Positions 25,585 through 38,600 are shown, counted from the stretch's first letter. The stretch: DNA of 64,000 bases from Brachypterus glaber (GCA_958510825.1 OY294044.1:81886895-81950894), one strand, 5' to 3'. Translations and numbers: made by a program. Notes: generated from the letters alone by a model not told the origin.

Positions 25585-25905
25585 CAATTTCAGCAAATTA
25601 TCAAAATTAATCCGTTTCATTTCGTTTTAATTAGTTAATCTGTTTCTATTTGCATATGCGGTATATCATTTTTAATTAGATACTATTTGCAAATGCGTAA
25701 CATGTTTTAATTCGTTTCTATTCGCATATGCGGAATATTATTTTCAATTAGATACTACTTGCAAATGCGTATCCGATTTTATTCGTTTCTATTTGCATAT
25801 GCGGAATATAATTTTTAATTAGATACTATTTGCAAATGCGTAACATGTTTTAATTCGTTTCTATTCGCATTTGCAGAATATCATTTTCAATTAGGGAACG
25901 TTCAA
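25585..25905 (+). repeat. ~73-bp minisatellite, four units
   Basis: GCATATGCGGAATAT-type cores recur at about 25650, 25726, 25793 and 25866, each followed by TTTTTAATTAGATACTATTTGCAAATGCG. Related TTCAAACAGATT/AATCTGTTTGAA sequences lie at 25525 and 26236-26350 in both orientations, suggesting the array grew inside a foldback element. Confidence 0.7.
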
Positions 25906-26720
25906 GTATTACGTAACGCAAATTTTGATCATTTTAGTTTAATAAAATATTTTTTATCAGTTTTAATTCGAAAATGCATATTAAAATTTTGAATTGCTTC
26001 TCACCGATGTTTGCATAAAAAAAGTCGATATAAGCTTATATAGATAATTTATGTAAAGTAAATTACCAAAAGGAAATTGTATACGGCCCGCGGGCAACTT
26101 TATACCACGGACTCGGCAACTTTTTATGCTATACCTACATATAGCATAAAGGTCTCAACATATGCTAAGACCTTCCAATTTCACATATTTAACTATTTAA
26201 ACCTGTTTGAATCCGTTTTTTTTTGCGAATTGATTCGGATTCAAACAGATTAAAAATAAAATATTTTTAATCCGTTTTAATTCGCAAATGCGATTCCATA
26301 AACGGATTCAAACAGTTAGATTTTATTTTCAATCTGTTTGAATCCGAAATTTTTTATAGGGTAAAAAAAGTTCGATGAATTCTATTTTGCCAACTCGACC
26401 CCTTATAAAATTATTTATAGGTTATTGGTCACCTCCGGGTGCTCGCGAAAATCGTTAACCAGTTTAATTTTCAACCGGTATCCGCTAGGTACTTATGCCA
26501 CAAAAGCACGGTTTTTTTATGCCTTATTAAAGAAAAACTTTTTTTTGTGTTTGTTTGCAGAATTAGTTTCTGAAAAGCAGTAAAGATATATCAAGCTGCT
26601 GCAAAAAAATATAAAAAGGACTTTTTTAATATAATTTTGCCAGGGTTACCTTTAAAAAATAACAATAAATAAGCTTTTGTAAAAAAAATATTTAATTTTT
26701 ATTCATTGTAATCCACCATA

Positions 26721-28180
26721 CACGGTTCACCTGGGCGATTTTAAATAAAAATTTCGTGGACCCCTACATTTTTTGGACTAAAACATACCTGATGACATAA
26801 GAAATCAATTTCCATTTGAAAGAAAATCGTAAAAGATACACTTTTTTAGAAAGATAAAAAAACGTTTTTTTGAGTAATAGGGTGTGACAAAAAATTCCGA
26901 TTTTCGAAATCAAAAAGGCTCTCTAGCTCAAAAGTTACTCCTTAGTAAAAAAAAGGTGGCCACTCAAAAATGAGCCAAATCGATTAATGTTTAGAGGCAG
27001 CTCAAAGCACTCAAACTTTGAAAAATATCGGTACCTGTTTTTCGGATAAAAAGTGATTGTATATAAAATTAAGGAAATTTTAGAGGGGTTCTTTGATAAT
27101 ATTTAGAAACAATACTAATTGTGAGAAACTAAAAAAATTATATCCCCCCTCCCCTTAAGTTAGAACATAAAAAAACGCTAATTATTTGAAGATTTCTCGA
27201 TTTTTTTTTATATATTTAAAAGGACATAACTTCCTTAGGAATGATTTTTTGACCAAGGTGCATATAAATTTTTTCTGTTTTTAATGTTAAATAACCACCC
27301 ATTACTAAAATATTTGTTTTTGGCTTTATATTTTTTTATTATTTTTATTTTTGGTTCTTCATGCGTAAAAAATTACCTTTAAATGCATTTATCTTTAAAA
27401 TGGTTAAACCTGCGATGTTAAACCACATAAAATTTTTTGTGTATTTTTACATAAAAAAGTATATTCCAACCAGAAAAATAAAAAAGGTACACCGAAAAAA
27501 GTTTTAGGCAAAAAACAGAAAATCCACCCGGTTTCGAATCGAAATTAATTTTTTTTTACTCAACCTGCGGAAAAAAATTATGTCTTCTGTATAGTCATGT
27601 AGGTTAACATGTATATATGCTTATATACTAATATATAATTTTGCAGATTTTTTATTTAAAATTTTTTTTTATGCACTTTTAAAAACTTGCAAAAATAAAA
27701 TTTTCGCGAAATTTTCAAATAATTGCCGATTTTTTCATGTTCTAACTTAAGGGGAGGGGGATATAATTTTTTTAGTTCTTACATTTAGTATTGTTTCTAA
27801 ATATTACCAAAGAAATCCTCCAACATTTCCTCAATTTTTATCGGTATCAGTTTTATCAGAAAAAGAGGTACCGATTTTTTTTTAAGTTTGAGTGTTTTGA
27901 GCTAACTCTAAACATTAATCGATTTGGCTCATTTCTGAGTGGCCACTATTTTTTTCTAAGGGGCAACTTTTAAGCCAGAGAGCGTTTTTGATTTTGAAAA
28001 TCGCGACTTTTTTGACACACCCTATAACTCAAAAAAAACGTTTTTATCTGTCTAAAAAAGTGTATCTTTTACGATTTTGTTTCAAATGGGAATTGATTTC
28101 TTATGTAATCAGGTATGTTTTAGTCCAAAAAATGTAGGGGTCCACGAAATTTTTATTGAAAATCGCCCAGGTGAACCGTG
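26721..28180. mobile_element. 1.46-kb foldback DNA element, TSD CATA
   Basis: The ends CACGGTTCACCTGGGCGATT and its inverse are flanked by CATA at 26717-26720 and 28181-28184. Arms match for over 500 bp (for example AATCAATTTCCATTTGAAA with TTTCAAATGGGAATTGATT). There is no transposase. The CAC ends and 4-bp duplication place it with the elements at 844 and 42154. Confidence 0.85.
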
Positions 28181-28284
28181 CATATAAAGGGTTAAACAAA
28201 TTCCGGCCAAGAAACGGTTAGATAATGTCGTGGGTGGCCGAAAATTGGTTATTCGGTTTTCTTAGTTTTTATTATTTATAACTA

Positions 28285-28458
28285 CTATACTGGAAATGCA
28301 ATAAAACGTACAGTGACTCATACCTCTGCTGCTTTCGTATAAGGCCTTTGCGAAGCTTCGACGAAATTACGCGAGTCGCACCCGAACTAGTATGATCTTC
28401 GCCTTTTACCACATATTCGCAACTGAGTCACTGCAGGTTTTATTGAATTTCCAGTATA
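28285..28458. mobile_element. ~174-bp palindromic MITE
   Basis: TACTGGAAATGCAATAAAACGT...CAGTGACTCA is inverted at 28430-28458 (TGAGTCACTGCAGGTTTTATT...TTTCCAGTA). The centre is GC-richer (TTCGCGAAGC-type). It is non-coding. Confidence 0.75.
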
Positions 28459-28459
28459 A

Positions 28460-29700
28460 AACCTTTAATAAAGGGTACATATTTTAGGAATAAAAACACA
28501 TAAAATCTTAATAAAATATATTTTTAAATATAACATGAATAATAAAAAACAACTTGTTTAGGCTATAGATTAAAAACTATGCTAAAATGTTAAAACAATA
28601 TTTTTTGCATCACTGTGTGAAGTTTATTATGTAATTACGTGTCGATTACATTATTTTTTACATAAAAGTACCTTATTTTGTTTAAATTATTCAAACAAAT
28701 AAAAACAGGTATTACAAATTAAAATTTTTGAAATTAAAATTATATACAGGGTGCATCACGTAAGAAAGATCAGTTTATTTTTAGCATTTTTATCAAAGCC
28801 GCTAACATTTAAATTGTTTTGATAGCTTTAATAATAACGTCAAATACGATTGATCTGTCTTTTGTAATAAACCATTTATAAAAACATGTTAAAACACATT
28901 CATATACAAATTACATATAAGTAAAGTCAAAATATTGCTATACCATTTTTGAGAACTATTTCTTAAACATAGTTGAATTTTATTTTTAAATTCAACTGTC
29001 TCTTATTTTTTAAATAGTTAAAATATAAATAATTACTATACAAGTTAAAAATACACTAATTTAAATTTGACGATACTTATATTCTACTATATTATATAAA
29101 TACTTTCATTTTTATCCCAAAAATTTGGGATACAATACGGATAATATACATATATGTATATAGCTGTACATCGAGAAAATACGCCAAGTAAAAAATTACT
29201 TGTCACTATAACAGATCACAAAGTTTCTTGCGTATTTTTTTCGGAGTTTGTAAAGAAGGCAATAAAATCACACTTATTTTCCAAGATATACAAATTTTGT
29301 ATAAAAAGCACATTTTTCTTCTGTTTGTACTAAATAATGGGAAGCTCTACAACTAATTAAAAAGAGAGCGATATGTCTAATCGATTCTGATTCTTCTGTA
29401 ATAGGAAATTAATTAAAATGATTAATTGGAAGGGCAGGTACAATTTAAGAGTATTGAAAATAAATATTAAAGCAATAATAATTTATTTTTAGTCTAAGTA
29501 ATTCCTTCTAGTGACCAATAGAAACCAAAAAAAAAATTGTTTCTTTTTAACGAATTGTAAAACGTCTCATTTAGTTGCCTTTTGTTACACAAAAAATAAA
29601 AATTAATTATACACCTTAAAAAATCATAAAGAAAATAATTTAAAATAATTTGCTTTAAATGGAGAGCTTAAGTCCCAAAAGAAAAAAAACGGGAAATTTC
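28460..29700. other. AT-rich intergenic DNA, no gene seen
   Basis: No coding frame is credible here. A solitary CAGGGTGCATCACGTAAG end at 28747 marks one arm of a CAGGGTG-class MITE. Confidence 0.5.
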
Positions 29701-29804
29701 CTTTAAAACGATGTCTCACACTTTGAATTTGATGCCTTGTTACTCACCAGGGGTTATTTTAACGTGCGACCAGACACAAAATTTGATGCCTTGTGACTCA
29801 GGAA

Positions 29805-30021
29805 AGCTGAAGTTTGCAACGTTTTTTTGCATCGAAAATTCAAATAGTATATTAAAGCACTTATTCCATAACACGTTTTTAGCGCACTAGTACTTTAAAG
29901 AATCGCCGCAAGCCCTTGTTTTCTAAACTTGTACTCGTGCGCTAAAAACGTATGTTATGAAACTACTACTTTAATATACTATTTGAATTTTCGTGGCAAA
30001 AAAACGTTGCAAACTTCAGCT
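29805..30021. mobile_element. 217-bp palindromic MITE inside a minisatellite
   Basis: AGCTGAAGTTTGCAACGTTT at the left is inverted at 30002-30021. The inner arms TTCAAATAGTATATTAAAG and TTTAGCGCAC also pair. It interrupts direct repeats of CACCAGGGGTTMTTTTAAYGTGCGAC that lie on both sides (29748 and 30033). Confidence 0.78.
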
Positions 30022-30077
30022 TCATGTGACTCACCAGGGGTTCTTTTAATGTGCGACTGGACACAAAATGTGCAACA

Positions 30078-30290
30078 CTTGGGAAATTTTAATGTGCAGT
30101 GGAAAATTTTAATGTGCAGTGTGAAATTTAAATGTGCAGTGGAAAATTTAAAATTACAGTGAAAAATTCAGTGGGAAAACTAAATGTGGGTGGGAAATTT
30201 AACATTACAGTGAAAAATTTAAACGTTCAGTGGGAAAACTAAATGTGGAATGGGAAATTTAAATGTGTAGTGGGAAATTTGGATTTGTGC
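30078..30290 (+). repeat. ~20-30 bp minisatellite (TTTAAATGTGCAGTGGGAAA)
   Basis: About nine imperfect units of AAATTTAAATGTGCAGTGGG lie head to tail. Variants carry AACATTACAGTG or AACTAAATGTGG. Confidence 0.75.
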
Positions 30291-30503
30291 AGTATAAAAT
30301 AAATGGTAAAAAAATATTAAAATTTGTTTTTGCCCGAGATGCATTTTTGTATGTTTTGGCATTTTTTCAATGATTTAAATTTTTTGGACCATAAAAAACG
30401 TAAAAATGTTTTCATGTTGGTCATTATTGTAGGTTTCTTTTGTTAAATATCTTTTTGAACAAAAATCAATAATGCTGAAGTCACAGTTATAAAATTATGT
30501 ATA

Positions 30504-30733
30504 CAGGGTGTTTCGGAAGGAAAGGAAAATATTTAATTTATAGAGTTCAAAATATAAAAAAAGTTTCTATAAACAATGATCCGGAAATTCTTCCTTTCCA
30601 AGGGTGTTTGTTTCCGATTTCCGGAAATCTCGGAAAGGGAGTATTTCCGGACCCTTGTTTGTATGAACTTTTTCTTATTTTGACCTCCAGAGCACATCCT
30701 TTAAATAGTTACCTTTCCTTCCAGAACACCCTG
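30504..30733. mobile_element. 230-bp CAGGGTG-class MITE, TSD TA
   Basis: CAGGGTGTTTCGGAAGGAAAGG is inverted as CCTTTCCTTCCAGAACACCCTG, flanked by TA on both sides. This fits Tc1/mariner-type target choice. Confidence 0.8.
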
Positions 30734-31200
30734 TATACATGAAATTTTGAATTTAATTATCTTGGGTCACAGGGTATCAAATTTTAATTGTGAGATACCG
30801 TTTTAAATAATTTTTTACGCATTTTACGCATTTGGTTAACCTCAGAATGTATTTTATGAATCGCTATATAGGGGACGGTGGCCTAATTTGAACATTAATA
30901 TGTAGTAGATTATCTTTAACCTGCGAAAAAAGTTAAAATCGGATTTTCCTCAAGTTGGAGATAATCTAACACATTTGGAAAACACGGCATTTTTAATCTC
31001 AGTTTAGTAGTTTCTACCTTACAATATTCATTTACCTTAAAGTTCCTTGTTTTTTTTTATTTACATAAAAAATATACATTTTGTTCCTGTCAGTTTCTAA
31101 TTTTTTATGCGATTAACACGTCTCATATTTATAAAAAATGTTTAAATAGGAACCGTGGTCACTAATAAAAAATATTATTATTATTTAGCTAAAGTTTGCA

Positions 31201-31365
31201 GCAAATTATTTTTTGATTAGAGATCTAACTTTTGACATCGGTCTATAAAATTTCATATTTATTTTTTTTAAGTCACTCGATTATTTATCGTCTAAATTCC
31301 AAACTAACACTTAATTTTACTTAAATTGGTCGATTTTAGAATTTTTCACAATGTCGCAAGAAGTA
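31201..31365 (-). pseudogene. Decayed duplicate of the Sarm1 terminal exon end
   Basis: The minus strand reads KVRSLIKK and TAA at 31208, nearly identical in DNA to the functional end at 32171. Upstream, blocks matching GATTTGTCGTCCAAATT, CCAAACTAACCGC, TTTACTTAGATTTGTCGATTTT and ACAATGTCGCAA of the real exon can be aligned, with several deletions and frame breaks. It is an old tandem duplication about 960 bp away, now non-coding. Confidence 0.8.
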
Positions 31366-31379
31366 TATTTTTCCCTGCG

Positions 31380-32160
31380 AGATAAATCACGTCAGAAAAT
31401 AATGATTTCTTAGAAAACATTGTTTCAATAAGTCAATTAGCGCGTTCAATGAAAACAGCTAAACTAATCAAAAGTCATCAAATGTGAGTAGTTCAGAAAA
31501 AAGGTATATTAGTGTAAAAAATAGATTCCGAGAAAAATGAGTTTAAAGTTAGTGTATAGTAACGTCAGTTCAATGTAATTCAGTGGATTTATTCTTAAAT
31601 AGAGATGTTATGGTGTAGATATGTTTTGAGTAATGATGTTCTGGAGTTAAGATATTATGTTATTATGCCCAACTAATACTTTTTAATAATTTTTATTACA
31701 TGTGGCATTTTAATTATTATTAAAATTTAATAACTATTTTTCGTAAGCTTTTAGAAAAAAGATTATAATAAATAAATTATTGTAGATATTAATGTTTTTT
31801 TTTCGTCAATTAACGTAGAAATGAACAATGCATCGGAAACCCCAAAAATAAAAAAAAAACATTTTTTACGCTAATATACCTTTTCCATGAACACAAATTA
31901 TAAGTTTTGCTAGCAATCTGCTGAACGGCTAATATCTGTCACTGTCACTGTCGCGCGCTTTTAAAAAATTAATCAAAACGTTGGTAACGAATGATTCCAG
32001 CGACATCGGTCAATAGAAACTCAACGCAACTGGACGGCTGTACTGTTCCATTAAGTAAGTAATACTTAAGAAATCAAAAGGCGCTGTTGTTAACTTTCTA
32101 TATAATCGTTATTGCCGACAATTGAATTATTAAAATTAATTTACTTGCAGAAGTAAATAT
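31380..32160. other. Sarm1 3' flank, no gene seen
   Basis: AT-rich DNA between the live terminal exon and its decayed copy. It presumably holds the Sarm1 3' UTR (minus strand) and the duplication breakpoint. Nothing else is recognisable. Confidence 0.4.
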
Positions 32161-32168
32161 ACTGCAAA

Positions 32169-32655
32169 CTATTTTTTGATTAGAGATCTTACTTTATTAA
32201 CACATCTGTCCATAAAATTTCGTTTTCTCTTCGAATCACTCGAACTACTGTACACGGACGATTTGTCGTCCAAATTATCGTCCAAACTAACCGCTTTAAC
32301 TTTACTTAGATTTGTCGATTTTTCACTGTTCGAATCTTCGATGTCGTTTTCAACAATGTCGCAAAAGTTTTTGTCCAAATCGTCGCAACTTTTGCTCGTC
32401 TCGGACGGAACGGGTTCGGGCTCGGCTCGGCTTGGCTCGGCCGCCAGATGTGGTTCGGAGTCCAGCAAGCCGTCCAGGCTTCTGGAGCGATTGGCTGTGG
32501 CGTTTAGAGCGTTATTTAACGCCAGGGAGGAGATGGGAGTGTTTGAGCCTCTTCTGGAGTAGGGGTATTGAGGAGGCAGGCCTCCAGCAGCTCGGTTGTA
32601 CCGATTGGGATTGTTCATCAGCCAAGTTCGTGACGGTGTCGACGCCTTGTAGAAT
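32169..32655 (-). CDS. Sarm1: Sarm1 terminal exon (C-terminal extension)
   Basis: The acceptor CTTAATTCCAG|ATTC requires phase 2 and gives [20 protein letters not shown]. About 161 residues follow: an Arg/Asn/Pro-rich start, a Ser/Glu/Asp-rich middle (two LDD-type repeats) and a basic end, [20 protein letters not shown], before TAG at 32171. It can join the TIR exon directly or follow exon 33001-33255 through its stop. Codon-like composition and GC content contrast sharply with the AT-rich flanks. The basic end could bind membrane or nucleic acid, but nothing shows this. Confidence 0.82.
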
Positions 32656-35600
32656 CTGGAATTAAGAACTTAATATTTTATGATTAGTTTAAAGGGTTTT
32701 TTTTTGTTAATTTTAAAACGTTTAAAGCGTTAGTTTGTATAGCGTGTTTTGTAAAACGGTTATTTACTTAAATATTTCAATAAAAAAGTTTGGGTGTACC
32801 AAAAAAAACATTTCTGTTTTGTTGTCTGTCCGTCTTTAATCTAAGTATGATAAAATTTTGAATGCATCATCTAGAATATGGATAGGTGAAGCCTATGTAA
32901 AAATTCTCATTGAATGAAACTGATTCCCAAAAAGTTATAATATAAATTATTTGCTTTGTTGACTGACTTGTTAAATTATTTCACTTCATGCGGCACTCAC
33001 CTAGGCAACGGAGTAGGGGTTCCCGAGGCATGGGGGCCATCTAGTCAATCCCGCAGCGGCCCCGAAGTCCCGTTCGTGTCCTTGTCCGAACTCTTTCCGC
33101 TCCCCGAATCGTTGCTGTGCATTCGCTGGTAGCTGGGGGGCTGTCTCACCATGTTGGGGTTGGAGGGGGTGCCGGGGGTTATGTCTCCCTTCAGGCCTAC
33201 TCGACTCATCAGCGAATTCTCCCCGCTTCGGGAGTTGAGTTCTCCACGCATGAACCTGAAACAAACAAGGATGTTTTTGAGTTTTTTCGTGGGAGTTTTT
33301 ACCCTCTAAAAGTAAATTTGTGCAACGCAACAAAAAAGTAAGCATGCGCTGGTCCGCGCAGAGATCAATCATTAATCGGTAAATCCCGCACTCCTTTTAT
33401 CACCAAGCTCGAGAATTGGAGGTAGCAATAACGTCGTATGACTGTATACAGTCATACGACGTTATTATTATTATCATATTATTATCATATTATATATAAT
33501 AAATAATAGGTAGATTTTTTATGTTTTCTTCCGGGAAAAAACGTTTTTGTATGATTATGCATAATTGTGTATAATTATGTCTGGACTTTGACTATGTTTG
33601 AATTGTGACCCGGTATGATCATATATAAGTATACTTAATTTTAGGTAAAATTAGACATAATTATGTATGCACGGCGCGATTTTTTGGGTCGATAACAAAA
33701 AAATAGCCCAACGCGAAACTACTAACGTCTACGTCCCACATTCAACTCGGTCTTTCGCGTTGTTGCCAAATTGTGCAATTTAATATATCTTTGGTTTTTG
33801 GTTGTTTTGCTGTTTTTTTTTGCTTTGGTTTTTGGTTGTTTTGGTGTTTTTTGCAAAAAATAAACAAAACAACCAAAAAATAAAGATATATTAAATTACA
33901 CAATTTGGCAACAGCGCGAAAGGCCAAGTTGAATTTGGGACGTAGACGCTAGTCGCGAAACTAGGCTTAAACGATTCCTTATATTGCCCTACTACACTAG
34001 AAAGCAGTAACTCCATTTGTCGCATAACAACGTTTTCACATTAACTCTGATGCAATATTTTGAAAACGCTGCTATGCGGCAAATGGAGTTACTGCTTTCT
34101 AGCATAGTAGGGCAGTATAGGTCTGGCTTTTATTTTAGACTAAATTTAAAATATATATAATATACATATCCAAATATGCAGATTATCATAGATTGCCATG
34201 GTTTATTTTTCTTGAACAAAAACTTTTACAGCAAAACTGATATTATTTTTAAAATCAGAGACCCAAACTTAGTTAAAAACAGTAAAAATATCTAAAAAGT
34301 TTATAAACTTTGTTTAAACACTACACTGAAAGAAATAAAAAGTTGGATTTTTTTCTTCAATGGATTAATTTTAATCTGGTATGAAATAAACGCTAGACTT
34401 ATAAGGAATAGTTTAAGGCTAGTTTTTTTTTGTTATCGACCGACAAAAATCACGCCGTGTATGATCATACAAAAACTTCGTCATACATGCCCAGATATGG
34501 CGCGCCTTCGCCAAAATTTAAAATTTTATGCGTGATCATATATAATTATTCGGACGGCAATCTCAGTAATCGCCCTGAAACAGTATTTATCATAAACTAC
34601 TATTAGACACTCTGCTTACGGACAAAATGTCTGATTTATTTTTAGAGAGTAAAAAATAATTTTTAATTTGGACATACTACTAACGTAAGCTAGATTAAGC
34701 AAATGACTAATCTATTTTAAATGGAATTTTTTCATTTACTTAGATGCGTTGTAAATAATAAAGAAACGATTAGGTTTATGAATGGTTTACGCTAAAGTAA
34801 CTAAGAATTTGACCAGTGAAATTTCAGGATTATTTGACACATTTCATTTCTTTGGTTAAATTCTTTTATTTAAAAACTGATCAAATTCAAAATGACAAAA
34901 TGTCAAAATGATAAAATTCACACATCAGGTAGTATCTATATACAGGGTGGCCCAGACTTAATTATTCAAGCTATATCTCGGAAACGGATTAACATAATCG
35001 AGTCGGACTTGTTTAAATATTTTTTTAATATCTTTAATAAATTTATAAAAAAACTACCCCCAAATTAACCAACCCCTAAGTTACAACCCTATATTTAGAT
35101 CTGGTTTGGAGTTCTCTATCCAATGCTTTTTAAATATTTTAAATCGACCAACAAATAACCAAGAAAAATGCATTTTTTATACAAATCCAGGTAGCCATGA
35201 CTTTTTAAAAACAATTGAATTACACTTTATCTGTCAAATGAAACAAAAATCTATAATTTTACGATAAGTGCATCATTATTAAAGTTTTAGTTCAAGAGTT
35301 TTCAAATATGCCTTATTTATTTTCTCCAGAAGAATACGTTGATATGATACTTATTTACGGGGAGTGTAGGAATGCCGGCACATTACTCCAAATATGATAA
35401 CAACAACTTGCTCCAGGAATCTTTTAAGTAGAGATGAAATGTGCGTTGCTGCAGGCGGATTACAATTCGAGTATTTAATGTAATAATAAGATAGATTAGA
35501 AGTTATAACGTATTTTTTGTTTCGTATTGTTTTTGTTATTAATTTGTTATAAAATAGATTTATGGCACATTTATTGTTATAAAAATGCATTTTTCTTGGT

Positions 35601-38600
35601 TATTTGTGGTTTGATTTAAAATATTTAAAAAGAATTGGATAGAGAACTCCAAACTAGATCTAAATATGTTAAAAAATATACAGGGTGCTATTTAACTTTA
35701 TAAGGTTGAGGGTTGTAATTTAGGGGTTGGTTAATTTGGGGGTAGTTTTTTTATAAATTTATTAAAGATATTAAAAAAATATTTAAACATGTTTTTGTCC
35801 GACTCGATTATGTTAATCCGTTTCCGAGATATAGCTTGAATAATTAAGTCTGGGCCACCCTGTATAGATACTACCTGATATGTAGCCTATTTATCTTCTC
35901 TTCTATAGAAGTTAATTAAGTGGATGAACGAATGTTGTATGCATTATGACATATCACAGTGTAATAAAACTCAAAGATATACTTAATCGGGAAATTTTGT
36001 ATGTTTTACCTCAACCAAGCAGGGGTTCCAACAATTAGCGATATTACAGAAAACTTAGGTGTTTTAAATAGGAAACGAGGAACCCGGAATGTAGACAGAG
36101 GCGTAATGAAGGGAGAGGAGCATCCCTGAGGTCCGGTCAGTGGGCCGAATCGAAACTAAAAGTTTATGAGACACGCTGTATCCATAATAGATATGATGTA
36201 TCATAGGTTGCATAAAAAAATTTCTTGGAATGTTTTTCAAAAAAGATCAAATGACAATTCATCAGAAAAAATTATTTTATATACCTAATTATATATAATA
36301 TTATTGTAATAAAAATAATTTATTGAAATTAGTAATAAACATAACAAATTCACAATAAACTTGCGCTTGTGCTGTTATATAATGTAAATATAAATATATA
36401 GAAAATAATTAAACAAATTAAAATTTTAAAATTACTAATAATGCATACATACCCACACGCACACTCATTCATATTAATTATATTAATTAGGGCAAAAGGA
36501 AAGGTAAAGCATATTTTAAAAAAATTATATTTACGAGTAAATCATCTTTTTTTTAGTTTTACTTCAAGTTTTTATTATTAACAATATTATCATTATTGTA
36601 TAGGAAATGAAATTGATTCGATGCGCCGTTGTAAACTGGCAAGTTAAAACAAAAACAAATACCTTTAAATTATCTATTCTTTATTTTTTATTCAATTTTT
36701 AGCTGTTGAAAAAAAAAATGGAAATGAATTAATTTAATTGGACTAGTACTGAATAATAAAATTATAAAGTCCTGACTTTTTTTCTAATTTTCTCTTGTGT
36801 CCAATATGCCTCTCATAAATATGTTATCATTTAAACTTTTAATTAAAAAAATATTCTTTTTTATTTCATACATATTTTTAACATTATATTATATAGTTAC
36901 AATTTTATTAGCCCTCCAGTACCTGCACCCTTTTTCCGACGTTAGTACTCGCACTGAGCCTCTCAGATGCATTAAGCAATATTCTGTATACAATACAATA
37001 TAAGTGGGGTTGTGAGGCATGGTACTGCCTTTCAAATCACTGCGATCAATGAGATCTATTGTGAATAATATTCTGTATAAAATAAGGGTTGAAGTCAATA
37101 AAACTATTATTTTTTAACATTTTTATATTGTTTATTACCAAGGAAAAATCTTTATATTAATTAAAAATTATTTATTGTTATAATAATACATAAAACGAAA
37201 TAAAAAGTCTAAACTAAAAAAAAAAATCTAAACTAGAAGAAAAAATTCAACAGCTATTTTTTTATAACAGCTTAACTGACTTAATTTCGAGGCATCATAT
37301 AGTAAACATCTGCAACAGTGCGGGTATTGGAGGGTGAATATATTAAAGATTTATCGCATTCACAAAAAAAAATACGTCAAGAGTGACCGTCCCAATTTGT
37401 CACAAAAAGTCCGCATTCACCAATAAAAAAAAAGTTTAAGTGCAACGTCAACGCCAAATAAAAATTTTAGTTCCAATTCGGGCCACTGATTGGCCCCGGC
37501 TTCCCTTATCCTCTCTTGAAAAGTTGTAAAATTTTTATCTATATTTTTATATCCAATTTATATCCAATATTCCAATAACGCGATATTAAAGTGGACCCCC
37601 CTGGGGGGGAGGGGGTTGATACTTCATCAAGGTTTTTTCAAATCTGGAAAGGTGATGACTTTTTTTTGTCATAAACTATTTAATAGTTGGAAAAAAGTTT
37701 TATTAGTTGGGAAATTTTGATTGGCTTCTGAATGTGGAAATCTTTATTTAAAATAACGGAAAAAGAAACTTTGTATTTTTTGATTTTTTTAGTTTTTCTT
37801 ATTTGAAAGCTTTTTGTTTTTTTGTAGGGAAAAGTATTCTTTTATTGGCTCCAGTATTTTTTACTAGTTCTTAATTAACGTATTGCATGTGACTAGCGTT
37901 ATCTGCATATTTTGTTAATAAGCATGATCATAAGCCTTTATACATGGTGTTTGCTGTCTTTTGGCATTAAATAAAGGGGATGATTCTACATCACAAAACA
38001 TGAAAAACCAACACAGGAACATATGTCCGGAAATTAGCCGTAAGGGAGCTACGGCCCTTCGAAGATAGGCATATTGAATTGGAACAAAAAAAAAACAACA
38101 ATAAAAATTTAATGCTGCAAATTTAACGTTAAAGGAGTAATAGCCTTTTAAAAATTTTAAAAAGTAACTTTTTGGTGTCACAATATGTAACTTCTTGAGT
38201 TACTTCCTCTTAATTGTATTTTACCAAACGAAACCTTAGGTCCTACAGTGTTACACTATATACTGTATGGCATTTTTGATGTATTTTTACTTTTATGCAA
38301 CATATATTTTGTGTGTCTAGGCACGCATCTAAGGTCCCTTATTAATACTAGTATACATGAGAAAACTTGTCGCTCTAGCTCAAAGGGTGCCAGAGTTATT
38401 AATTAAAAACCTTATTTTTACTACAATTTTAAAGGGTCGTAACTCTCTCAGGGTTCGTTTCCGGACCCAGGTTCCTATGCTGGTTTTTCATGTTTTGTGA
38501 TGTAGAATTATACTCTTTAATATATGCCATAAAACCGCAAACAACCTGTATATTTATTGTATTTTTTTAACTCACCTCAACCAGAATCATTGAGGCATGC

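Noticed and set aside
32160..32200. Bacterial-type features such as operons, CRISPR arrays or phage genes anywhere in the window
   Set aside because: The sequence is clearly eukaryotic; repeats are inverted or tandem transposon products and lack unique spacers.
32176..32665. Long plus-strand open frames opposite the Sarm1 terminal exon
   Set aside because: They are antisense shadows; the minus frame has the splice sites, phase and sensible composition.
33001..33372. 123-codon minus-strand frame overlapping the Sarm1 C-terminal exon
   Set aside because: It runs through the acceptor in a different frame; the frame [12 protein letters not shown] continues the TIR exon and this one does not.
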